From Prorocentrum cordatum (Eukaryota > Sar > Dinophyceae > Prorocentrales > Prorocentraceae), in NCBI GenBank assembly GCA_963575745.1, contig CAUYUJ010014178.1:231591-281590 (forward strand): 50,000 nucleotides of DNA, written 5' to 3'. The translations under genes and the position numbers were made by a program. The notes under the pieces are model-generated. The model searched no databases, was not told the DNA's origin, and was given only the letters and a program-made list of their open reading frames with translations. How positions within the stretch are numbered: position 1 is the stretch's first letter; each line of letters begins with the position of its first letter. Shown here piece by piece: positions 41,104 through 50,000 of the stretch.

Positions 41104-41479
41104 CCTCTCCGCGGTGATCCCCTACCCCCTCCCGCTCGTCGTCGTCACCCGCCCCGGACTATGTCGTGGAGTGCGGGAGGCAGTTCGCACGAGTAATGCG
41201 GCTATGACGGAGGCCAGTCCTCTGCGAAGGCCGGCGATCGATGCTCAATGCGTCGACGCCACCCCCGTGGGGCCTTCGGAAGGAGCGCGGGAGTTCGATG
41301 TGGGGGCAGGCGTGGGCCCAGGATCGACAGGCCATCAATTGGCTTGCGATCCTGAGCACTCGCCAAGGAATGACGGCGCCAGCTCTCGCCAGACATGGGT
41401 TGAAATGTACGCGACGGCGAGCCAGTTTCACGGCGCGGAGCCGCCGCCCGCGCCGAGTCGCAGCATGCGACCAGGTACG

Positions 41480-42180
41480 ACTGCCTGTGCTAATGGGGGA
41501 TAGTTTGGGCCCGCGCTGAAATACCTGGCCGCGCATCGTGGTCGCGTACTGTTGGCCCAGGAGGCTCGCGTCACGGCGCCGCTACTGGGCCAGAGGCAGC
41601 ACCAATGCCTGGACGTAGGATGGCATGGGCTACGGGCGCCTGCGGTGGACACTGGTGACGGCCCTGCGGCGACTAGCGGTGGCACGCGCCTGCTCGCCCC
41701 CACCGACGTGGGCATTACCAGCCCACCCGATGGATATCACGTGGTATACCCAGGCCGCGTGGCAGCGGCCCACGTGAACTGGGGGTACCAGGTGGCATCG
41801 TTTTCGTGAGTGCGCACATGGTGCCGTCCATCGGCATGGCCGGCGAGAATGTCGACATCGCGCGGCGTCTTGCGCAGCGCGTGGCGGCCTGGAACGCCTC
41901 CGGCCACGACTGGATCTTGGGTGGGGACTGGAACATGGATGACCACGGCCTCAATCTGCGATGTTGGGTCGAGAGCGCGTTAGGGGTACTTGCCGTCCCC
42001 ACCGCGCGCGTGCTTTATGGCCGATGGCGCTTCCTGCGTTAATTTCTTTGTCGCGTTGGCTAACGTATCCTCCCGTCTTGCGCGGCTGCCTCAGGTGGAT
42101 TGGGATTGCGGCCCACCTAGGCCGCATTACGCCGCGCATCTTTGCATCCAGGGGAAGGGTCGCCCGATGTGGTGTTATGC
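41480..42180 (+). pseudogene. LINE-4 endonuclease (EEP family) remnant
   Basis: GRVLLAQEARVTAP gives the metal-binding Glu near 41562. GITSPPDGYHVVYPGR and then, in another frame, FVSAHMVPSIGMAGENVD and DWILGGDWNMD (41909-41940) give the GGDFN-like motif. Later PPRPHYAAHLCIQGKG (about 42110) occupies the place of the C-terminal SPHRP-type box. The domain would nick target DNA to prime reverse transcription. It is spread over at least two frames. 41104-41479 contains no clear motif. Confidence 0.72.
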
Positions 42181-43451
42181 CCCTACTGATGAGCCCAGAA
42201 TATTCGCGGCTGCGCCGCCCGCGGGGCGCGCGCGCATTCCATGCCCGCGGCCGCGATTGGCGCCGTTCTTCGAGGAGGCGGAGGCGAGACTGGGCCAGTC
42301 TCGCTCCGCCGATCCGCGCGCAGACAGCGAAGATCAGGAACCCCATCGTGCCCTCTGGGATACGGCGCTACAGGGGATTGACCTCGAACTAGCTGGGCGC
42401 CGCGTCAAATTGGAGCGAGATGCCGAGCCTTTTCTTGGCCGGCACGGCGCGCCGCAATCCAAGCGGCGGCGACTCAAGTGGAAGCCCCCGCGACGCCGCC
42501 AACGTGGCGAGCCTGCTGTCCGAGCGCGGGCTACGGCCAGGCGCTGGCCCCAGCATCTGCGGGCAGAGCGCGACCGACTGCGTCGTTACTGTGAGCGGTT
42601 GAACGCTGTGGTGGCGGTGTCCACCATTACCCAGCTGGGGCGCCTTAAAGCGCTGGCGGCGTTCAACGAGGTTGGCGCTTATTGCCGTCGCCTCCAGGAG
42701 GCCGATGCAACTCTTCGCTACCTGGTCGCTCGTTCGCCTCCTATTGCTCGCGCGGCATCAGCATAGTGGTCGATCCCAACTTCGAGGGCGCCATGGGCGC
42801 CGTGGAGGGGCGTTCTGGCGAGCTTGCGCGGCAGGCAAACTCCAGCGCCGAGAAAACTTGGCGCCGATTGGCCCATGATGCCTTCCTAGGTGGAGCGCGT
42901 CAGGCACGCGCATCTTCCAAGGCGCGTGCAACGTGGTCTTGTCGTGCGCTGGTGTCGCGCAACCGCGTGTATTGGCCGATCAGGCCCTTGCGTCTTGGCC
43001 AGCAGTCTGGGGCGCGCATGGAAATTATTCTAATGAGTTGCCTGCCGGCGCCCATAAGTGGGCCCAGTTGCCCACTCTCAGTGTTGCTATGCTCAGAAAG
43101 GCCATCCGCGGGTGCCCGCTGAGAACGGCCGCTGGGCAGACGCGGGCCCCGCCCAGAGCTATGGACTGTCTTTCAGGCCAAGCACTGGAGGCGTTGGCGA
43201 GAATGTTCAAGTTATTTGAACGGCAGCTCACGTGGCCCCTTCAGCGGATATACAATGAGCTGGTTCGCTTGCCCAAGCCAGACGGAGGACGCCGCTTCAT
43301 TGGGCTCTGTCACGCGCTTGTGAGGGTGTGGGTGAGGGTTCGGCGCCCGTTATCTGCGGACCGGCAGCAGCTCCACCACTGCGAGGAGATGTGGCGCAAG
43401 AGAGGAGGACATACTTCCTCCGACCGCGCTTTCGACCGCAATCTCCAGTAA
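42181..43451 (+). pseudogene. LINE-4 pre-RT region and RT motifs 1-2
   Basis: A long helix-rich frame (42190-42766) with ALWDTALQGIDLELAGRRV and RLRRYCERLNAVVAVSTI is followed by WRRLAHDAFLGGARQARA (another frame) and LADQALASWPAVWGAHGN, LPTLSVAMLRKAIRGCPL, FERQLTWPLQRIYNELVRLP and KPDGGRRFIGLCHALVRVW. KPDGGRR.IGL is the start of the RT palm. The frame stops at TAA 43449-43451. In LINE-1 the same Lys codon is a stop. Confidence 0.75.
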
Positions 43452-44423
43452 GAAATCGGAGAGCTACCAGAGGAGTGCACCGCCACGTTCTTCCTCGGTC
43501 TGGCCGAGTGCTTCGAGATGGCAGACCGCTGGGCCCTCCTTCGAGAAGCCCATGTGCAGGGATATCCGATGCGGCCCCTATGGGTGCTACTTGGTGAATA
43601 CCGACAGCCACGGCGCACCCGTGATTTTGGCAGTTGGTCACAGGAGATGGTCGACAATCAGGGCATCATCGCGGGCTGCTCTCATGTCACTTACCGGCTA
43701 TATGTTTGAACGCGTCGTGCTGCACGGCGCGCGCGCGAGGCAGCACCGATGGTCATGCCGTGCGCGCTGGTTAGTGAAGTTGGACTTCAGCTAGTATTGG
43801 CCAATTTGCAGGATCTTCCGCAGTGCGCCCGAGCCGCTAACATCCTGACCAAAGACGCTGCACAGCTGGGCCTTTTGCTGCAACCGCAGAAGTCCGCAGC
43901 GGTGGTTGGATCGGCTAGAGCGCGCCGCCTACTTGATCAACTCAGAAGGCGGGGCGTACTTAAGCTGCCTCGCGCTAGTCGCATTCGGAACCTGGGCCAC
44001 GAGCTTCACGGTCCACGGGTTCAGCGGCGGATCGAGAAGAAGAGGCTCCAGGAGCTTCGCGCCCGCGCTCACCGCGACAAGATGATGCGCGCGGCGGTCG
44101 GCCGAGAGGGCATCGGGTCCACGGCGAATGTGGGCCATGCCTTCCGTCGCACATGGCGCAGGGATGTCGGGGGTAACCGGCGCCACCCTTCGACATTTTC
44201 GCCATGCAGCTGCGGCGCGCAGTGGTGCGCCTGGCACTTCAGGCGCTGGCGTTCCGGCGTGTTTCATTTCCCACAGAACGCCAGAATACGACCCCATCTA
44301 CGGCGCTTCCCTGGACCTCGGTATGCCGAGTGGGTGTGGGATGGCCGCGTCAACCCAATCTGGTTGCGGAGGCCCTGGGAGCAGCTCGACGCCAAATTCG
44401 ACGACCACGCTACCTTTGCATAG
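43452..44423 (+). pseudogene. LINE-4 RT palm and thumb, catalytic Asp pair lost
   Basis: PRRTRDFGSWSQEMVDNQG and IIAGCSHVTYRLYV (about 43600-43706) precede a frame with CALVSEVGLQLV. The VDDV motif of LINE-1 here reads VSEV, with Ser-Glu at 43773-43778. Then LGLLLQPQKSAAVVGSARA, IRNLGHELHGPRVQRRIEK (thumb) and, in another frame, HRTPEYDPIYG. With both catalytic Asp replaced the polymerase could not work. Confidence 0.8.
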
Positions 44424-45240
44424 GCACGAGGCCCACTCGCTGCCGCGTGGTCGTTGCTACGAGGGCTTGGATGGCGCCTCGTGGCACCGCATCTCGCCCC
44501 CGACAACTTGGGCCAGCACTTTGACCTCTACCGCACTTGCCCTGCGGATCCACGACAGAAACTGGCTGCTTGGCGCCGACGATGGCAGCGCGAACGTCTG
44601 CAGCGCCACATGTGCACTCATGAAGGCACCGCAGCGTGGCATCGTGGTCTCATAGGCATGCTGCGGCGCGCGTGCGCACTGTCCGATGGTTGGGCGCTCT
44701 TCAGGCGCACTGGGCAGGGAAACTGCCGATCTCGCCCAGGCGTGACATGAAGTCACAGCGCAGCGTGCGCCCATGTCAGGATTGTGGCCACGGGGACATG
44801 TGTTCTTCCGATGCCCAGGCCTGCGCGACGAGCCGAGGGACAGTGATGACCACCCAGCTGCCGAACAAGGGGCATCGGAACCTCCAATGGCGCTATGCGG
44901 GCCGAAGCGATCGTGAGCCAGTCGCACGACGCCCATGCCGAACGTCCTGCCAGCCACCCTCACGGCTTGGGTGCCGTGGGCGGCTCAGTGATGGCATTGG
45001 GGGCCGCCCAAGCTGCGCCTTCGCTTGCTCTTGCGCGTGGCGCATGCGAGCCAGGGGGCGGTTTCTTTCCTGATGTTGGAGGATGCGCGGAGGACGATGC
45101 TCAAGACGTGCCTTGCGCCCAGCCTGTTGCGGAGGGTGGTTCTATGCCCCATGATGCCGCCCCAGCTGGGATGCACGAGCAGGGCAAGACGGTGGGCCAG
45201 ACTCACCGCTCGGCCAAGGCGAAATAGACAGGGGGACCCA
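44424..45240 (+). pseudogene. LINE-4 region between RT and RNase H
   Basis: LRGLGWRLVAPHLAPDN, QHFDLYRTCPADPRQK and LQRHMCTHEGTAAWHRGLI (44456-44650) form a helix-rich connection. Then RPCQDCGHGDMCSSDAQAC (about 44768) is a Cys cluster where related LINEs have a CPLC-type knuckle. Remaining frames are short. I assign it to the element by position. Confidence 0.5.
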
Positions 45241-45410
45241 GTGGTCTGGTAGAGGTTCGCGACCGCTCACTTAAGTCTGGTCTCGCCACAGGGAAGCCGC
45301 AGTATGAGCACCACAACATGGTGCGCGGCGTGCCTGAGGAGCCTTCTGGGATACTGTCGGTGGCCACCATCAGTTCCCAGGTTTTTGAGTGGGGAGATGC
45401 CCAATGAGAC

Positions 45411-46471
45411 TTGGGGCCCATCTCATACACTGACCGATTAGGTCATGGGTCTAGTGCGCCAGGGATACGGCGATGTGGCTGGTCTAGTGTGCAGCTCGAC
45501 CGCACCGCCCTGATGCCCAGGAGGGCGAAGTACGGGCCGTTGCCTTACCTCCTGCAGACAGAAGGGAAGGCTGAGCGCTATGCCATCAAAGTGTGGGCAT
45601 GGATGTGAATGTCAACCATGCCCTTGTCATCTCTGACTTCAAACCCCTGGTGGACGAGGGCGCGGCATGGGCTCCGAGGTTGGCCAGGAGAAGGGCTAAG
45701 CACGCTCGCGCGTGGCGTGACATATATCACGCGTCGGAAGCCAGAACCTCTCCACCACCACGCTTCAAGTTGACCCCCTCACACAGGACGGCGAAAGACA
45801 TCCCGGAGCAGGACTTTGAGGGCATTGCGGGTTGGCTTGGTAATAGCTGGGGGGACTTCTTCGGTAAGTTGGGAGCGGTCCACCACGTGGTGCCAACCAC
45901 CATGGGTGAGGCGATCACTGCGCCCCTACGTGGGCACCGCAAAGTTCTACAACATGCGGCTTGGGCATGCCAGCGAGTTGTTACGCGCCAGAAGTGGGGT
46001 GGGGATGGGGAGCCTGCACCAGATGCGGCCCTCAGACCTCCTGGGCTCGTGGTTGGGCGTCATTACGACCACGACCTGCACGTTTGCGCCGAGGGTGACA
46101 TTGAGGAGCGCCGATACCGAACGTGCAATGCGACGGCACGGACATGGTCTTCTTTGGCATCGTTGCGCAATGGCTCGCAGAAGACGTGTCAACCCAGCGA
46201 GCTTAAACGACATGCTGCTCTCCAGTTCTTTGCCCAGACCAAAGACGAGTGGAGGCCGCTGTTGGACGAACGGGGTCGAATGGCCACTGATCTTGCCAAT
46301 CGTCTGCACGACCCTGACCCTGCTGATTCTCGACAGCAAAGTGCGAGCGGGGACCAGTTCCCCGCCGCACAGGCAGCTGGAGAGGCACAATACGATGATC
46401 CAGAGGGGGCCCACCCAGTGATTAAGCCCGCCTTCGCACAGTTTGACCGCGACATTTTCGTCGCTGGTTAG
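45411..46471 (+). pseudogene. LINE-4 RNase H and C-terminal segment
   Basis: ISYTDRLGHGSSAPGIRRCG carries the first Asp, although the usual DGSG is changed to DRLG. PYLLQTEGKAERYAIKVW gives the Glu, and LVISDFKPLVDEGAAW the next Asp (frame changed by one near 45593). IAGWLGNSWGDFFGKLGA follows at about 45823-45876. The rest, to TAG 46469-46471, has no clear motif. A C-terminal Cys domain like that ending LINE-1 at 262 is not found. Confidence 0.75.
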
Positions 46472-46640
46472 CGTCTTTGCTGTCGGCTGTGTGCGGGGTC
46501 CTTTGAAATACAGGCCCCGCGCGCTGCCTGCAAGCTTCGCAAGCCCTGTTTGGGGGCGGCGGCGGACCCTAAAGAGCGACGGAAGCAGGTCGCGGAGATT
46601 GAGCGGATTTCCCGCGGGCTGCATCATCGCCTGCAATATG

Positions 46641-47009
46641 CCAGCTAGCTGCGTTTAGTGCCATAATCTGGCGCAAATTGTTTTGACCGTTTTAACGCCG
46701 GCTTGGGCGCGAACTGCTTTAACAGTTTTAACGCCAGCGGCGCCGCTTCCTCGTCGTCACGGGTGTGGCTGGTGCCGTCCTCGTCGCCGCGGCTGGGGCT
46801 CTGTTTCTGGTGTCCTCGTCGCTGCGGCAGGCATGTTTTCTGGTGCACCTCGTCGCCTCGGCTGGATCGTGGCCTCCTCGCCCTCCCCACAAAGTGAGTT
46901 GAGGATGCCGCGGGGCAAATTTTCCCCAGCGTGCAGCCTGCCGCACGTGCGGGCTGCCTTCTTAGTCCCGCGGCGTGTTTGACCCAGTCGCGCGCAGGGA
47001 GCTCCAACT
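46641..47009. other. Spacer with internal repeats, no gene seen
   Basis: Contains GACCGTTTTAACGCCGGC and ACAGTTTTAACGCCAGCGG about 40 bp apart, and several TCGTCGC(C/T)GCGGC words near 46780-46860. Confidence 0.55.
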
Positions 47010-47095
47010 CCAATTCCTCCTCGTCCTCCTCCTCCTCCTCCTCCTCCTCCTCCTCCTCCTTCCCCTCCTCCTCCTCCTCCTCCTCCTCCTTTCTT
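47010..47095. repeat. (TCC)n array
   Basis: TCC triplets with one TTCCCC interruption. Confidence 0.95.
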
Positions 47096-47289
47096 TTCGG
47101 CGTCGTCCAGCCCCGACGCTCGTTTACCCGTGGCGAGGAGGAGCAGAAGAGGACGAGACATACCCCAGGTAGCGATTGGCAGCGCGAGCAGGAGGAAGAG
47201 GAATCAGAGGACGAATCGTAGGAATGTGATATTGACCAATGCGCTTCGGTCCACACCGCCACCGTGCCTTGATCGTGGATGCATCATGC

Positions 47290-47830
47290 AGGGCTCTCGC
47301 GGTCCTCGTGTCGCCTATTGTGGACCTCCGGGGGCGTCCCTGAGACCTCTTGGGAGCCCCTTTGGGGACATCTTAAAGGCCTTCTGGAGGTCTCGCGGGG
47401 GCCTGCCGTCTCTGAAACGGAGGACTCGACATGTTAAATCGTGTTCCCCGTTTCGCGGGGGATGTCTTGTGGCCTTCATTGGCCGTCTTGTGCCCTCTCG
47501 TGGGGCTGTTGGCCTATCTTGGAACGATCTCGGGGGCCTCTTGGGCCGTCTGGGAGCGTCGGCAGCTCGACCAGGCGAGGGCGCTCAGATTTGTCAGAGA
47601 ACCGGCAGACAATTGCTGAGTTTGGCCTCTTGTGGCGCTATTGGGCGGTCTCTTCGAGCCTTCTTGCGGCGCGGGGTGGGGGGGGGCTCTTGGGCTGTCA
47701 TGGGTCCATCTTGGATTGTTTCTTGGCCATCATGGGCCGATTCGGCGCTCTCCAGGACCGTCTTGTGTGCTTCTCGGGAGACTCTTGCAGGTTCATCGGA
47801 ACGTTCTGGGCGGGTTCACCATCTTGGGGG
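47290..47830. repeat. Degenerate TCTTGGG/GCCTTCT-type minisatellite
   Basis: Phrases such as CTTGTGGCCTTCATTGGCCG, TCTTGGGCCGTC and CTTGGGAGCC recur every 12-18 bp with heavy variation. The reverse complement resembles the CCCAAGAGGC units at 29670-29850. No credible gene is seen through it. Confidence 0.6.
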
Positions 47831-47964
47831 TCGACCCGACACACCCCGGGAACAACCAAAAGCACCCAGAAATTGCGTCACAATTGCTGTCCAGGCTTCA
47901 AAAGGATTTTGCAATCCGCCAGTGCACCTGCATGAACCTTGTCCGCTTAGTGCTGAAGGCACGG

Positions 47965-48225
47965 CGGCGGAGGAAGAGGAGGCGGAGGAGGAGGAAAAGG
48001 AGAAAGAGGATGAGAAAAAGGAGCAGAGAAAGAGGAAAAACAAAAAGAGGAGGAGGAAAAGGAGAAAGAGGAGGAACACGAGGAGGAGGACGAGGAGGAG
48101 GACGAGGAGGAGGAAGAGGAGGAAGAGGAGGAGGATGAGGATGAGGATGAGGAGGAGGAGGAGGAGGAAAAGGAGGATGACGAGGAGGAGGAGGACGAGG
48201 AGGAGGAGAGACATGAGGAGTTTGC
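47965..48225. repeat. (GAG/AAG)n purine array
   Basis: Purine-rich triplets (GGA, AAG, GAC, GAT) over about 260 bp. The frames give Lys/Arg/Glu-rich strings only. 48226-48420 is non-repetitive with no recognised gene. Confidence 0.92.
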
Positions 48226-48424
48226 AATCTTCCCTGCCACAGGCGCCAGCGGGGCCCGTGCATCCGGAGTCTCCAGAAGCTTCTGGGGCCCTCGTGGACG
48301 AGGCGTTCCTCCTCCGCGCTCTGCGCGACGTGGTGGATCGCCGCATCCTCCACGGGACCAAAGGGTGGGGTGGTCGCCTTTTCTTTCAGATGAGTTCGCA
48401 TGCTGCAGAGGTGTCACGAGGAGG

Positions 48425-49130
48425 TGGAGGAATAATGTTAATAATGATAAAAGTATTAATATTTGTGCTACAACTTAGTATCATCACCACGGTAATCTGA
48501 ATACGGTTAAACTCAATAACAATACGACTATTCATAATAATACTAATACGTACGTGTACACGACGAGTACTGTTACCATTAATACTGATGAACATAATGC
48601 GAGCACTACTCATAAGAAAAGTACTATGAATAATTGTATTACTATTCTGAATAAGAAGAGTCAGACGCATACAACAACAACAACAACAACACCAACAATA
48701 ACAACAACAACAACAAATATTACTACGACTGCAGCTGATCTTAATACTACTACACTTACCGGTATTCCGTTATTAATACAACTACTATGAATACTAACAA
48801 TAAGCATACTCGTAATCGTAGTATTAAGACGAGTAAGAAAAGGAGACGAATACGAATCATATTGGCCATGCTACGAATGCTACAAATAATATTACTAATG
48901 CTAAGAATCGTCGGAATATTAATCAGCATGCTAATAATTCGCATCTGGAGAATATTATAATAATGATAAGCGTTAGAATATTCTTCTGACGGGCACTAAG
49001 AATACTCTGACTAATACTAGGAATACGAATAGCAGGATCATGATAATAGTAAGCTATCATGATAACAATAATGAAAATGTTGGTAACAAACTCGTTATCA
49101 TTGAATACGAATAGCAACGACAGTAGCCAT
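48425..49130. other. AT-rich stretch of degenerate AAT/ACT/CAA triplets
   Basis: Composition is AT-rich over about 700 bp, made of words such as AATAATG, AATACTA, ACTAATACG and (ACA)n near 48675-48715. It resembles an old, mutated triplet microsatellite and not an AT-rich gene; stops occur in all frames. It lies between two GAG arrays. Confidence 0.7.
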
Positions 49131-49575
49131 AATAAGAGGACGAGGAGGACGAGGAGGAGGAAGAAGAGGAGGAAGAAGAGGAGGAGGAAAAGGAAGAGGA
49201 GGAGGAAGAAGAGACCGGAGGAGGAGACAGGAGGAGGAGGACGAGGATGAGCAAGAGGAGGAGGAGGAAAGGGAGAAGGAGGAGGATACTGGAGGAAGAA
49301 GAGGAGGAGGAGGAGGACGAGGGGGAGGAGGAGGAGGAGGACGAGGAGGACGAGGAGGGGGAAGAAGAGGAGTAGGAAAAGGAGGATGAGGAGATTGGAG
49401 GAGGAGACAGGAACGAGGAGGAAAGGAGGAGGTGGAGGAGGAGGAGGCAGGAGGGGGCAGGAGGGGGCAGGAGAGGGCAGGAGGAGGAGGAGGAGGAAGA
49501 GGAGGAGGAGCAAGAGGAGCAAGAGGAGCAGGAGGCAGCAGGCAGGAGGCAGGAGGAGGCAGGAGGCAGGATGAG
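49131..49575. repeat. (GAG)n array with AAG, ACG and GCA variants
   Basis: About 445 bp of purine triplets. Toward 49440-49575 it becomes a GGAGGCAGGAGG-type minisatellite. Confidence 0.95.
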
Positions 49576-49744
49576 GCGGCCTGCCCCCCGGGCGGGGGCA
49601 GGGGCAGCGCTCGTGCGCCCAGCGCGGCGTCGACGGCCCCCTGCAGCCCGGCCTCCCCCAGCGACTCCGACGGCGCGGAGGGCGAGGAGTCGGCGACTTC
49701 AAAGGGTGCGGCTACGCTGGGCCCAAGCATCTGGGGTCTCGAGA

Positions 49745-49840
49745 AACCCGAGACGGCGTTTCTTCGCAATTCTTCACGCTTCGCGTCACCCCACCAGCTC
49801 GTCCAGCAACGATGCCCAGACGAGGCGCCTTGATGAGGGA
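49745..49840 (-). repeat. Short dispersed motif, second copy (minus strand)
   Basis: The reverse complement reads CTCATCAAGGCGCCTCGTCT and CGTTGCTGGACGAGCTGGTG, with GAAACGCCGTCTCGGG further on. It pairs with 17533-17610 on the plus strand (SLIKAPRLG and VAGRAGG in one frame). 49576-49744 is GC-rich, no gene seen. Confidence 0.5.
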
Positions 49841-49947
49841 ACTGGGGGAGCATGCAGAGGAACAAAGGGCCGGGGAAACCGTCATACCCCAAGAGGAGGA
49901 GGATGGAGGAGGCATCGGAGGAGGAGGGAGGAGTGGGAGGAGGAGGG

Positions 49948-49948
<1 letters not shown>

Positions 49949-49997
<49 letters not shown>
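49949..49997. repeat. (GAT)n microsatellite at the window end
   Basis: ATG/GAT triplets to near the last base. The array may continue beyond the window. Confidence 0.97.
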
Positions 49998-49998
<1 letters not shown>

Positions 49999-50000
49999 CG

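Larger units (their letters stand above)
39884..46640 (+). mobile_element. Degenerate, nearly full-length LINE-4 of this window
   Basis: In order: ORF1 with zinc-binding and coiled-coil parts (39884-41103), endonuclease (about 41480-42180), pre-RT helices and RT (about 42180-44420), a Cys-containing region (44420-45240) and RNase H with a GWLGNSWGDFFGKLGA segment (45411-46471). It shares RT, thumb and RNase H motifs with LINE-1 of this window on the opposite strand, but the copies have diverged and carry different inactivating changes. No spliced leader is found at its 5' side. 3' boundary uncertain. Confidence 0.85.

Noticed and set aside
46975-47221. Ser-rich frame ending in SDWQREQEEEESEDES
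   Set aside because: Mostly a (TCC)n translation with a charged tail from low-complexity sequence; no support as a gene.
47130-48500. 456-codon frame through 47130-48500
   Set aside because: It crosses a degenerate minisatellite and then a GAG array (Arg/Lys/Glu string). The opening is due to composition, and no domain is seen.

Overview
The window is nuclear DNA of a dinoflagellate (species not determined). The best evidence is an exact 22-nt copy of the dinoflagellate spliced leader (DinoSL) in genomic DNA at 7173-7194, minus strand. It is supported by retroelement domain sets that I recognise as typical of dinoflagellates, very high GC in the element-derived parts, and an exceptional density of triplet and dinucleotide microsatellites. 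I see no bacterial-type operons, no rRNA or tRNA genes and no CRISPR array. Almost everything that looks coding is decayed retrotransposon. One uninterrupted, non-repetitive ORF (31252-32208) is a candidate host gene or exon.

Layout. 262-7194 (minus): a degenerate non-LTR retrotransposon (zinc-binding N-part, RT, RNase H, C-terminal Cys domain) whose 5' end carries the spliced leader, so it looks like a copy made from a trans-spliced mRNA. 7195-9480: CT-rich and GGA-rich simple sequence with a diverged tandem duplication. 9481-17100: a tyrosine-recombinase (DIRS/PAT-like) retrotransposon, 10209-16887, inside a (GAT)n microsatellite. It encodes gag-like, RT, RNase H, tyrosine recombinase and cytosine-methyltransferase-like regions in that order, and shows the split-direct-repeat layout A1-body-B1-A2-B2 with an ATG triplet at every junction. 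17100-18550: tandem repeats, a GGGTGGGTCGC-type minisatellite and a (CAA)n tract. 18605-19790: a sharply AT-rich island with (TA)n runs.

19800-25940 and 28540-35115: repeated modules joined by (GTT)n arrays. One module contains a CCTTCGTGGCCCC minisatellite. The order is continuous in the first block, but in the second it is split by about 3.6 kb that contains the 318-aa ORF. 26030-28480: a second, very decayed LINE (endonuclease and RT). 35290-37790: GC-rich sequence with two short inverted-repeat structures. 37795-39560: a 5'-truncated LINE of a third type. 39884-46640: a nearly full-length but inactivated LINE related to the first one (ORF1, endonuclease, RT, RNase H). 46640-50000: simple repeats, a second AT-rich triplet-like stretch, a GGA array and a terminal (GAT)n.

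The retroelement parts would act together only within their own elements: an RNA-binding gag or ORF1 protein, reverse transcriptase with RNase H, and either an endonuclease (LINEs) or a tyrosine recombinase (DIRS-like element) for integration. All show stops, frame changes or lost catalytic residues and are presumably inactive. Identifications rest on reading motifs by eye; no database search was run.
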